Assembly: GCF_014982785.1 (NCBI RefSeq)
Contig: NZ_JADCKB010000022.1
Coordinates: 1-54,584 of the forward strand
Length of the DNA stretch: 54,584 nt
Reading direction: 5' to 3'
Source: Ructibacterium gallinarum
Lineage (GTDB): Bacteria > Bacillota > Clostridia > Monoglobales > Monoglobaceae
Shown here: one piece after another, positions 8,966-16,334 of the stretch
How positions within the stretch are numbered: the stretch's first letter is position 1
Layout: each line of letters begins with the position of its first letter
Notes under the pieces: model-generated
Database searches by the model: none
Told to the model about the DNA's origin: nothing
The model's input: only the letters and a program-made list of their open reading frames with translations
Translations under genes and position numbers: made by a program

Positions 8966-9022
8966 ACCACGGATTAAAAGGTTGATAGAAAGGAGAAAGG
9001 TATAATGACAAATGACTGTTAG

Positions 9023-9514
9023 ATGAGTCTTTTATCATTATACCAGGGCATAGTGAACAAACATTTTATTAAAAAAGAATGCGATGGCATGCTTCTTACC
9101 ATGATAATTGTATTTGTGCTTGTGACGCTGACCGTCACGGTAGGAGAATTTTATCGGATCCACCTCTTACAGCAGGAAATTGAATACAATCTTCAACGGA
9201 CTGTAAACTGTGCAGTGGAATATGCCATGGGAGACAGCTATCGGCAGGATAAAATAACAAATCTAAATGTAGCTGAAGCCAAACAGCAGTTCTATCAATA
9301 TCTGCAAAAGGATGTAGAACTTGATTCGCAGTACCGGAAACATAAAAACGGAAAACTGAGTTATCAGCTGCATTTTGTATCTGTTGATGGCTCAAGCAAG
9401 CCTGCTGTGTTGACTGCAAAGGGAACTGCAGAAGCATCGAGCTTGTTTGTATTCTTGACCGGCGGTATTAAAATACCGTTTGAAATATCATCAACAAACT
9501 ACAGAGTAGACTAA
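9023..9514 (+). CDS. TadE/TadG-like pseudopilin next to IS110
   Basis: 163 aa from ATG 9023. A polar N-terminus is followed by one transmembrane helix (about 28-48, GMLLTMIIVFVLVTLTVTV) and a conserved Glu-Phe, then an extracytoplasmic domain. This is typical of TadE/TadG-like minor pilins. The start region is odd: a well-placed ribosome binding site (AAAGGAGAAAGG) leads to ATG 9005, which encodes only M-T-N-D-C-stop, and the stop TAG directly abuts ATG 9023. Translation may be coupled to this five-codon ORF, or the native start was replaced when the IS inserted. An in-frame GTG at 9053 is an alternative start. Confidence 0.6.
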   Translation: MSLLSLYQGIVNKHFIKKECDGMLLTMIIVFVLVTLTVTVGEFYRIHLLQQEIEYNLQRTVNCAVEYAMGDSYRQDKITNLNVAEAKQQFYQYLQKDVELDSQYRKHKNGKLSYQLHFVSVDGSSKPAVLTAKGTAEASSLFVFLTGGIKIPFEISSTNYRVD

Positions 9515-9532
9515 GAAGAAAGGAAGATGGCT

Positions 9533-10399
9533 ATGAAAAAATTTTTAAGTATTGTGCTGACGGTTAGTATGCTTTTGGGTATCGGTGTTCCTGTGTTCGC
9601 TGTTGGCGGAGAAAAGGTAAGGGTAACGCTTGACGGCGTTGAAATCGTTTTTCCGGACGCCCGGCCGTTTATTGATGCGCGTGACAGGACGCTTGTTCCA
9701 ATCAGATTTGTGTCCGAGGCAATGGGCGCAGATGTTGACTGGGAAAACGAAACACGAACGGCAATTATCCGGAAGGATGGAGATACGATTACATATAAAA
9801 TCGGCGACATGAAAGCATTTTTGAACGGCGAAATGCATGTGTTTGATACCTATGGCATTCTCAAGGAGGACAGAACCTTTGTGCCTCTGCGTTTTATCTC
9901 GGAAATGCTCTCCTGCGGCGTTGATTGGAATGGAGATACTATGACGGTGCTCATTACTTCGCCGGGCGAGGTGGTTAAATTTCCGGAGCCGAAGCTGACC
10001 ATGCATTTTCCAGATTCGGAAAGCGATAGGCGGCTATTCTGGATTACACTGGATAATTACCGGGATTTTGAAAGGGATTGCCCTAATTATGAATTTCGCA
10101 TAGAATTTAAAAATCCGGTGGAATTCAATGTATTTGAGCAGGATGAAGGCGCGATCAACGGTTGGCAGAAATATAACCGGGATCAGTTTGTTACGCTGAC
10201 AAATTCGGGCAATACGATTGTAACTATACGGCGTGCGTACTATACGACACGGGAGAATGCAAAGACATTTTCTATTGCAGACGGAGATACGATTGATTTT
10301 GAACTTACCATCCACAGAAAATGCAGCGATGAAAGCAAGATGTATTCTTTTAGCGAGGCACTGAAAATGCCGTATCCATTGGAAAAAGCGGGGGAATAA
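9533..10399 (+). CDS. Secreted protein with copper-amine-oxidase N-terminal-like domain
   Basis: About 288 aa from ATG 9533 (8 nt after AGGA; ATG 9527 lies only 2 nt away). A signal peptide (about 1-23, ending VFA) is followed by two Cu_amine_oxidN1-type units with DARDRTLVPIRFVSEAMG / VDWENETRTAII and EDRTFVPLRFISEMLSCGVDWNGDTMTV. The remaining C-terminal 150 residues resemble nothing I recognise. In Firmicutes this domain is a secreted, probably wall-associated module, not an oxidase. It sits in the pilus/surface operon between a pseudopilin and a larger secreted protein. Function unknown. Confidence 0.75.
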   Translation: MKKFLSIVLTVSMLLGIGVPVFAVGGEKVRVTLDGVEIVFPDARPFIDARDRTLVPIRFVSEAMGADVDWENETRTAIIRKDGDTITYKIGDMKAFLNGEMHVFDTYGILKEDRTFVPLRFISEMLSCGVDWNGDTMTVLITSPGEVVKFPEPKLTMHFPDSESDRRLFWITLDNYRDFERDCPNYEFRIEFKNPVEFNVFEQDEGAINGWQKYNRDQFVTLTNSGNTIVTIRRAYYTTRENAKTFSIADGDTIDFELTIHRKCSDESKMYSFSEALKMPYPLEKAGE

Positions 10400-10403
10400 T
10401 GCA

Positions 10404-12221
10404 ATGAAAATAAAATATTGGAACGTGATGGCTGTCCTTGTGGCAGCCATTTTTATATTATCGGGAATCCCGGTATCGGCTGAGTGGAGCAACCGGCATG
10501 CAGATAAGGACTATCGTATGATGGAAATCCTAAATAAGGACGGGGTGGTAATCAATAAACCAACCGCGCAATTTGCCGCCAAGCGTGTGGTGAACGGCGA
10601 GGTTGCAGACTCGGTCATCAGCGATGCAGGGTATGACTGTGCGGCCGCATTCCCGACGCTTACCTGTTATGTCGGCGATACATTGACATTTGAAGATTTG
10701 AGCAGAGATAATAATCAGGGCGGCAGTATTGTGGAGTGGGACTGGCAGCGGTCCGGCAGTCTCGGAGACGCTTACGCAATCTACGATTATAATATCGTAA
10801 ACAATACTTCGATTTATTTGGATTCGCCCGGGGAGACTATATTTTATCTTTGCGTGAGAAATAATGTAAAGGTGAAAACAGGCTGCTGCGACCCATGGAG
10901 CGAGAATGGCAGCCACCAGACAATTGGAACGAATAAGTGGTTCCCTAAAGGCGCGTACTGGTATTTTTCGGCAGTCCGGGTAGTTGTAAAGCCAATGCGT
11001 GAGGCAATGGTGTTTGTCAGATGGTGGGACGCGCAAAATAATCGCATTTTTCACGAAGGGTATGTAAATGCGGGGCAGATCTTGCAGGATGCGGATACCG
11101 TAGAGACGTCTTTCCACATTGACGACTGGGAAGGCTATTTGTATTCCGGCTGGAATGTGCAGCTTATGGACGGGATAATACAATACAGCGGTACAGAGCG
11201 TGATGTTGGCATTACCCTTGCCGGATGGGTTCCGGAAAAGTATCTCAATATTGAATTCTATCCGTATATGGCAACCGGTGTTGAAGTACGTTACTGGGAT
11301 ACGGCGGAAAACACGATACTGAAAACTGAGTTGCTGACGGGGGAAAAAGTTGTGAAAGAGCAAGAGACAACCATTACAGCTGCATTAACGCCACCGTCCG
11401 GTTACACAATAAAAGGATGGAATGTGCAGTTCATTGACGGTGCAATACAGTATACGGGGACAGACAACCCGGTAGATGTGATTTTAAACGGGTATATTCC
11501 TACAAAATATTTGAATGTGGAATGCAGCCGTAATTCCGGTACGCAAATGATACCGGGCGGCGGTATGGGAACGGGAGAAACATCCGAAAATGAAAACCTG
11601 CCCGATCCGACGGTTTCAATTAAACCAAACGGTGTGTGCAATGGTATCATTGAATGGACAGAGACCGATTCGCACAGGGTTCCCGATGGATACACTTCAA
11701 AAGGAAAACGGAAATACAGAACTTGCACTCATACTTTTGAGTACAAAGCAGCGCTGACCGCTGATGCAGTAATCACACCGGACACATTAAAATCGGGTTA
11801 TGGGTTTGAGGTCGGGGTAAGTTGTTCTCTGGAAACAACGCTTGTTTCCAATAAGGGCGGCTGTTCCGGCTGGGGAGCAAATCGGCGCGCGCTTATGACG
11901 GTAAAGGATCCGGCAAAGGCAACGGTATATCTTCCGTGGAATATGACAAACCGATTGGGTACACAAAGCAAGACGATTGGAATGGAGCCAAACGGCAAGC
12001 TGAAATTTCAGCTTCCGGTGAGCAATGTTTCGGAAGCCGGGGCAAGAAAGATTTATACCCCGGTAGAGCTTCCGGGGACAGAAGAGGAACCGGTGAATCA
12101 TGAATTCGAAATATATATCAGCGGCGGCGGGATAGAAGGCGTGGAATTTTGTCAGAAATTGATTGGCAGAATTACTGTAAACGGCGACATGTACAGCGAT
12201 GACTTTTCCGGAGCGGACTGA
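10404..12221 (+). CDS. Large secreted surface protein with PKD-like and repeated domains
   Basis: 605 aa. Signal peptide about 1-26 (ending VSA). Residues about 75-200 look like a PKD-type domain (AAFPTLTCYVGDTLTFEDLSR, IVEWDWQ). Two repeats of about 90 residues follow (VFVRWWDAQNN...SGWNVQLMDGIIQYSGT... and VEVRYWDTAEN...KGWNVQFIDGAIQYTGT...). A Gly-rich linker and a Cys-containing C-terminal domain end the protein. No SLH or LPXTG anchor is seen. Its stop overlaps the ATG of the next gene (TGATG), so the two are translationally coupled. Probably an exported component or adhesin of the same pilus/surface system. No specific family recognised for the C-terminal half. Confidence 0.7.
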   Translation: MKIKYWNVMAVLVAAIFILSGIPVSAEWSNRHADKDYRMMEILNKDGVVINKPTAQFAAKRVVNGEVADSVISDAGYDCAAAFPTLTCYVGDTLTFEDLSRDNNQGGSIVEWDWQRSGSLGDAYAIYDYNIVNNTSIYLDSPGETIFYLCVRNNVKVKTGCCDPWSENGSHQTIGTNKWFPKGAYWYFSAVRVVVKPMREAMVFVRWWDAQNNRIFHEGYVNAGQILQDADTVETSFHIDDWEGYLYSGWNVQLMDGIIQYSGTERDVGITLAGWVPEKYLNIEFYPYMATGVEVRYWDTAENTILKTELLTGEKVVKEQETTITAALTPPSGYTIKGWNVQFIDGAIQYTGTDNPVDVILNGYIPTKYLNVECSRNSGTQMIPGGGMGTGETSENENLPDPTVSIKPNGVCNGIIEWTETDSHRVPDGYTSKGKRKYRTCTHTFEYKAALTADAVITPDTLKSGYGFEVGVSCSLETTLVSNKGGCSGWGANRRALMTVKDPAKATVYLPWNMTNRLGTQSKTIGMEPNGKLKFQLPVSNVSEAGARKIYTPVELPGTEEEPVNHEFEIYISGGGIEGVEFCQKLIGRITVNGDMYSDDFSGAD

Positions 12222-12601
12222 TGCTTACAATATTATTGCTTACAGCAGGATATATAGACTGGCGGTATCGAAAGATACCGTTAGCCATGATCCTGCTGTT
12301 ATTATTATATGCGCTGTTATGGAGTCCCGTATCCTTCTATGAGAGGATAACGGGATTTTTTGTTGGCGCTATACCGGCGTTTTGCTTAGCTGCGGCAACC
12401 GATAAGATAAAAGGCGGCGATGTGAAATTTCTTACGGCGTTGGGCGCGGCGGCAGGAATGACATGTTTTGTGCAGACGTTGCTTTTTACAACGCTGTATG
12501 CGGTAGTATATACGATGATAAGCGAAAAAAAGAGTGTGCCGCTGGCATTTTGCGTATTGCTTGGCTGGCTGACGCTGAAGTGTGTTATGGTAAGAGTATG
12601 A
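12221..12601 (+). CDS. Second short A24 prepilin peptidase-like protein
   Basis: 126 aa, mostly hydrophobic. GYIDWRYRKIP (about 9-19) carries the first aspartate and IKGGDVKFLTALG (about 67-79) the GxGD-type second one. These are the two catalytic positions of CpaA/TadV-type prepilin peptidases. The start overlaps the stop of the preceding gene by one base. Two A24 enzymes in one locus suggest different substrates, for example the pilin and the TadE-like proteins. One could also have lost activity, but both aspartates are present here. Confidence 0.75.
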   Translation: MLTILLLTAGYIDWRYRKIPLAMILLLLLYALLWSPVSFYERITGFFVGAIPAFCLAAATDKIKGGDVKFLTALGAAAGMTCFVQTLLFTTLYAVVYTMISEKKSVPLAFCVLLGWLTLKCVMVRV

Positions 12602-12618
12602 AAGAAAGGAGAATGGAG

Positions 12619-12972
12619 ATGTCGAAGTATTTCAAAAAGATAAATGCAGGGAAAGTGTTATATGTGATGTTCGTCATAATTACGGTTGCGTCCATGATGA
12701 CCATGACTGTATTTGCAGAGGATATATGGGACATGGCTCAGAAAGTGTTACAGGATGTATATAACAAAATTTTATTGATTTCCACGATTGCAGCCGTTGT
12801 AACAGCGTCCATTGCGCTGCTGTTGATGAACTTTTCGAAATCCGGAAAGACGGTTGATGAATCACGGGCATGGTTAAAGCGGATCGTGATTACATGGGTC
12901 ATTCTTAACAGTTTAGGATTTTTCATTTCATACATAAATCCGTTTCTGTCCGGCGGTAAGTGGAATGGTTGA
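12619..12972 (+). CDS. VirB2/TrbC-like T4SS pilin-like protein
   Basis: 117 aa from ATG 12619, 7 nt after AAGGAG (ATG 12613 is too close). A cleavable signal (about 1-34, ending VFA) is followed by an amphipathic segment. Two hydrophobic helices lie at about 50-70 and 85-105, with a charged loop (KSGKTVDESRAWLKR) between them. This is the layout of VirB2/TrbC pilins of conjugative T4SSs. It precedes VirB6, VirB1, VirB4 and VirD4 homologues, in keeping with that role. Sequence similarity is too low for certainty. Confidence 0.6.
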   Translation: MSKYFKKINAGKVLYVMFVIITVASMMTMTVFAEDIWDMAQKVLQDVYNKILLISTIAAVVTASIALLLMNFSKSGKTVDESRAWLKRIVITWVILNSLGFFISYINPFLSGGKWNG

Positions 12973-13052
12973 CCATTGTTGAATGACAATTAAGTTTTAC
13001 AATAAGCGTATATAAATTAGGGCTTTGTGTAAAACATCAACAATATGATTAG

Positions 13053-13100
13053 AAAAATGTGATATTATAAATTGACAAGGCGGGAAAAATGTGATATGAT
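13053..13100 (+). promoter_or_regulatory. Promoter with direct repeats for the DUF4143 gene
   Basis: TTGACA (13072-13077), 17-nt spacer, TATGAT (13095-13100). A 13-nt direct repeat AAAAATGTGATAT occurs at 13053-13065 and 13085-13097, the second copy overlapping the -10. This suggests a binding site for a regulator. Confidence 0.7.
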
Positions 13101-13119
13101 GCTTGCGGAGGTGCTTAAC

Positions 13120-14457
13120 ATGGAACTTTTAAAAAGAAAAATTGATAAGTATCTGATAGAATGGAAAGCCAATCCGCAAAGGCTGCCGCTCATTGTAAAG
13201 GGAGCAAGACAAATTGGGAAAACGGCGTCAATTGAGCTGTTTGCCTCAAAGCATTATAAAAGTGTTGTTGAAATTAACTTTGTGCTGCAAAAACAGTATC
13301 AGAGTATATTTGACGACGGGTTTGAGGTGGATACGATTTTAAGAAACATATCGCTGATCAATCCGGATTTCACATTTCTGCCGAATGAAACGCTTTTGTT
13401 TTTTGATGAACTGCAGGCCTGTCCGAATTGTGCCACGAGTCTCAAGGCGTTTAAGCTGGATGGCAGGTTTGACGTCATCTGTTCCGGTTCGCTGATGGGA
13501 ATCAGCTATGAGGAGATTGAATCGAACAGCGTAGGATACAAAGAGGATTATGAGATGTATTCTATGGATTTTGAAGAATTTTTGTGGGCGAAAGGGTATC
13601 GTGCGCAGCAGATTGAAGCGATGTATGAAAAAATGCTGAACGTCACGCCGCTTTCAAAGGTGGAGTTTGACGTAATGATGGAAAATTTCCGTGAATACAT
13701 GGTACTTGGCGGAATGCCCGCAATTGTGAATTCGTTTGTAAGGAATAAAAACTACAGCGGAACGCTGAAAATGCAAAAACAGATTTTGCTTGACTATGAA
13801 GAAGATATTACCAAATATGCTAAGGGACTGGACAAGGGAAAAATCTTAAATATTTACAGAAAGATTCCTACCTTTCTCGGAAAAGAAAATAAGAAATTCC
13901 AGATATCCAAGGTTGAGAAAGGCGCAAGAAACCGTGAATATACCGGTACGGTAGACTGGCTGGTTTCCGCCGGAATTGTCAATATATGCTATTGCATGGA
14001 GCAGCCGGAGCTGCCGCTGAAAGGAAATTATAATCCTGATAATTTTAAGCTGTACTTTGGCGATTCAGGGCTGCTTGTAGGTTCGCTTGACGATGAAGCG
14101 CAGGAGGATTTAAGAAACAACAAAAATTTCAACGCCTATAAAGGCGCAATTTACGAAAACGTCGTTGGGGATATGCTGGTAAAGCAGGGGTATCAGCTGT
14201 ATTTTTATAAGAACGAAAAAGGTACGCTTGAAATGGACTTTTTTGTGAGAGATGCAGACTCGCTTGTGCCGGTTGAGGTGAAAGCGATGGATGGTGCGAC
14301 AGTTTCGTTAAATAATCTGATTGATAAGGAAAAATATGCCGATATTCAATACGGCATAAAGCTGGGATACAGGAATATAGGGTTTAACGAAAAATTCTAT
14401 ACCTTTCCGTATTTTCTGGCATTTTTGATTAAGCGATTTTTGAAGGAGAAGAAATAA
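13120..14457 (+). CDS. AAA_14 / DUF4143 ATPase, cargo gene inside the T4SS operon
   Basis: 445 aa from ATG 13120, 6 nt after GGAGGTG. Walker A is KGARQIGKT (about 22-30). Walker B is TLLFFDELQACP (about 89-100), followed by sensor-like ICSGSLMG. The C-terminal DUF4143 nuclease-like domain has GAIYENVVGDMLVKQG and EMDFFV...VPVEVKA, an archaeal-Holliday-junction-resolvase-like E-D-ExK pattern. This is a common, poorly understood family of STAND-like ATPases in bacteria and archaea. Its own promoter and terminator make it a self-contained insert between the pilin-like and VirB6-like genes. Function unknown; defence or element stability is a guess. Confidence 0.85.
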   Translation: MELLKRKIDKYLIEWKANPQRLPLIVKGARQIGKTASIELFASKHYKSVVEINFVLQKQYQSIFDDGFEVDTILRNISLINPDFTFLPNETLLFFDELQACPNCATSLKAFKLDGRFDVICSGSLMGISYEEIESNSVGYKEDYEMYSMDFEEFLWAKGYRAQQIEAMYEKMLNVTPLSKVEFDVMMENFREYMVLGGMPAIVNSFVRNKNYSGTLKMQKQILLDYEEDITKYAKGLDKGKILNIYRKIPTFLGKENKKFQISKVEKGARNREYTGTVDWLVSAGIVNICYCMEQPELPLKGNYNPDNFKLYFGDSGLLVGSLDDEAQEDLRNNKNFNAYKGAIYENVVGDMLVKQGYQLYFYKNEKGTLEMDFFVRDADSLVPVEVKAMDGATVSLNNLIDKEKYADIQYGIKLGYRNIGFNEKFYTFPYFLAFLIKRFLKEKK

Positions 14458-14474
14458 GAAAATATCATATGAAG

Positions 14475-14507
14475 AAGCAATCAGCTATATGTTGATTGCT
14501 TTTTTGT
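14475..14507 (+). terminator. Rho-independent terminator after the DUF4143 gene
   Basis: 9-bp stem AAGCAATCA / TGATTGCTT with a 9-nt loop, followed by TTTTTTG. Confidence 0.8.
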
Positions 14508-14547
14508 TTTTCTGAAAGATTTACAAATACGGAAGGAGTGATGAATT

Positions 14548-15258
14548 GTGGGAATATTGGATGGTATTGTGTCATGGCTTGCTGAACAGGTAATGAATGT
14601 GCTTGATATGATTTCAAGCTCGGTGCTTGGGGCGCTGGGATGTGATATGGGTACGTTTGTCAGATATTTTCCGGCGGCAGACACGATGTATCACATATTT
14701 GTCGCTCTGGGGATTGGCCTAATCCTGTTAAACTTGGTGTGGCAGCTTTTCAGGAATTTTGGCTTAGTTATGGGCAGCGAAGCGGAAGATCCGGTAAAAC
14801 TTGTGATTCGTTCCATGTTTTTTATCATGCTGGTCATATTTTCTGATGAAATTCTTGACATAATACTCAAAATCGGCGGCACGCCTTACAGCTGGATTAT
14901 GACGGAGGAACTGCCTCCGCTGAATTTTGCAAATTTCAACTCGGTGCTTCTGGTTATATTGGGTGTGGTTGCAAGCGGCTCGGTAGGCCTTATTTGCTTG
15001 ATTCTGATCCTGATTCTTGCGTGGAATTATATCAAACTGTTGTTTGAGGCGGCGGAGCGGTATATACTGCTTGGCGTTTTGGTGTACACTGCGCCCGTAG
15101 CATTTGCACTGGGCGCATCACAGACAACCGCAAATATCTTCAAATCATGGTGCAAAATGCTCGGAGGACAGGTGTTTCTGTTACTGATGAATGCATGGTG
15201 CCTGAGAATATTTACCTCGATGGTTGGCACATTTTTGTCCAACCCGCTTTCGCTGTAG
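14548..15258 (+). CDS. VirB6/TrbL-like T4SS channel protein
   Basis: 236 aa from GTG 14548, 8 nt after GGAAGGAG. It has about five or six hydrophobic helices (around 50-70, 90-108, 127-157, 172-190 and 205-228) with a central EAAERYILLG stretch. This is typical of the small VirB6/TrbL-like integral membrane proteins of Gram-positive conjugation systems. It would form part of the inner-membrane translocation channel. It lies directly upstream of a glycine-rich membrane protein and the VirB1/VirB4 homologues. Confidence 0.75.
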   Translation: MGILDGIVSWLAEQVMNVLDMISSSVLGALGCDMGTFVRYFPAADTMYHIFVALGIGLILLNLVWQLFRNFGLVMGSEAEDPVKLVIRSMFFIMLVIFSDEILDIILKIGGTPYSWIMTEELPPLNFANFNSVLLVILGVVASGSVGLICLILILILAWNYIKLLFEAAERYILLGVLVYTAPVAFALGASQTTANIFKSWCKMLGGQVFLLLMNAWCLRIFTSMVGTFLSNPLSL

Positions 15259-15271
15259 GAGGTGTCGGCAA

Positions 15272-16333
15272 ATGAACAAGAAAATATTTAAAATTGGTAT
15301 TGTGATTACAGTATTGGCGCTTATGGCGAGCGGAACCTGTTATGCAATTACGGAATCCGAGGTGCATACTGCTGTGGAGGCAGGCGGTAAAGAAGCAGTG
15401 TCCGGCAACTTATTTGTATGGTTTTTATGCGCAATAGCGTTTATGAAGGTTTCGCAGAAGATAGATTCGTTTATGAGTTCGCTTGGGATTTCTGTGGGCA
15501 GAACAGGCGGCTCTATGCTGGGAGAAGCCATGATTGCAGCGCGAGCCGTCGGCAATGCCTTCAAATCAGGCGGATTTTCCGGGTTTGGCAGAAACAGCGG
15601 TTCGGGCGGCAGCAATCCGGCGGGAAGCGGTTTTTTTGGCGGCAGAGTCGGAAGAAGAATGGCGGACGGCGCGGCAGGTATGGTGACAGGGAAAAATTCG
15701 GCGGGCGGTATTATGGCGAGTATCGGTCAAAAGGCGTATGAAGGGTCTGTCGGGAAGAGCGGAAGCTTTGCGGCAAGTGTGATTGGCTCTGTAGCCAGAG
15801 GCGACATATCCAAAATGGGGACAATATCAGGCGCAAATGGAAAAACCGCAATGGAATCATACTTTGGCTTCCATACCAATGCCAATAAGCAATCTGCACA
15901 GACAGCTGAATTGCATCAAACTTCCAAGACAATGCTGGAACATGGCGGAGCGACTGCCATAACCAATAAAGAAGAGGTCGGGGGTACGATGGGCGTGGAT
16001 TCCTTTAACAGCTCCATAAGCGGAGATGCGCCGTCGGAAACAGTACCGGTTTTCTCAGAAATCGAAATGGGCGGCGGACGAATTACGGGAATGGAAACTA
16101 CGGATGAATTCCCGGAAGGGCGGCAGTTTGCAATGTATGACTCAGAAAAATATGCAAAACCGGATGGCAGTTTTGAAACCGTAACGGCGGTTGATAATTC
16201 AAAATGGTATAAACAGTATACGACTCCAACCGTTGAAAGAACACCGTATATGGATATGCAGGGAAAGGTACAGTACAATGAGAAAATTGTAGAGAAGCTG
16301 CCGAGAGCGCCGATGCGAAAGGATAAGATGTAG
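15272..16333 (+). CDS. T4SS-associated glycine-rich membrane protein
   Basis: About 353 aa from ATG 15272 after AGGAGGTG. A signal or transmembrane segment (about 6-25) and a second hydrophobic stretch (about 45-65, LFVWFLCAIAFMKVSQ) are followed by a long Gly/Ser/Ala-rich region (about 85-190) and a soluble tail. The pattern resembles the C-terminal, low-complexity half of TrbL/VirB6-type proteins, here as a separate polypeptide just after the VirB6-like gene. Likely a channel or pilus-assembly accessory protein. Only 1 nt separates it from the next gene, so expression is tightly coupled. Confidence 0.6.
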   Translation: MNKKIFKIGIVITVLALMASGTCYAITESEVHTAVEAGGKEAVSGNLFVWFLCAIAFMKVSQKIDSFMSSLGISVGRTGGSMLGEAMIAARAVGNAFKSGGFSGFGRNSGSGGSNPAGSGFFGGRVGRRMADGAAGMVTGKNSAGGIMASIGQKAYEGSVGKSGSFAASVIGSVARGDISKMGTISGANGKTAMESYFGFHTNANKQSAQTAELHQTSKTMLEHGGATAITNKEEVGGTMGVDSFNSSISGDAPSETVPVFSEIEMGGGRITGMETTDEFPEGRQFAMYDSEKYAKPDGSFETVTAVDNSKWYKQYTTPTVERTPYMDMQGKVQYNEKIVEKLPRAPMRKDKM

Positions 16334-16334
16334 T

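Larger units (their letters stand above)
7373..9022 (-). mobile_element. IS110-family insertion sequence, copy 1 (boundaries approximate)
   Basis: Contains the transposase (7564-8748), an upstream non-coding segment that looks like a bridge RNA gene (about 8775-8932), and flanking non-coding DNA. Another inverted repeat (AGCTAACTA at 7413-7421 and TAGTTAGCT at 7455-7463) lies near the 3' side. The element separates the prepilin peptidase from the TadE-like gene at 9023 and is opposite in orientation to the operon. Two boundary models fit: 7373-8965, from the 16-bp inverted repeats, or 7462-9022, from a match between the RNA and both flanks. Confidence 0.7.

Noticed and set aside
9545-12101. 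Long minus-strand ORFs opposite 9533-12221
   Set aside because: They lack ribosome binding sites and sensible protein composition; the + strand frames encode secreted proteins with signal peptides.
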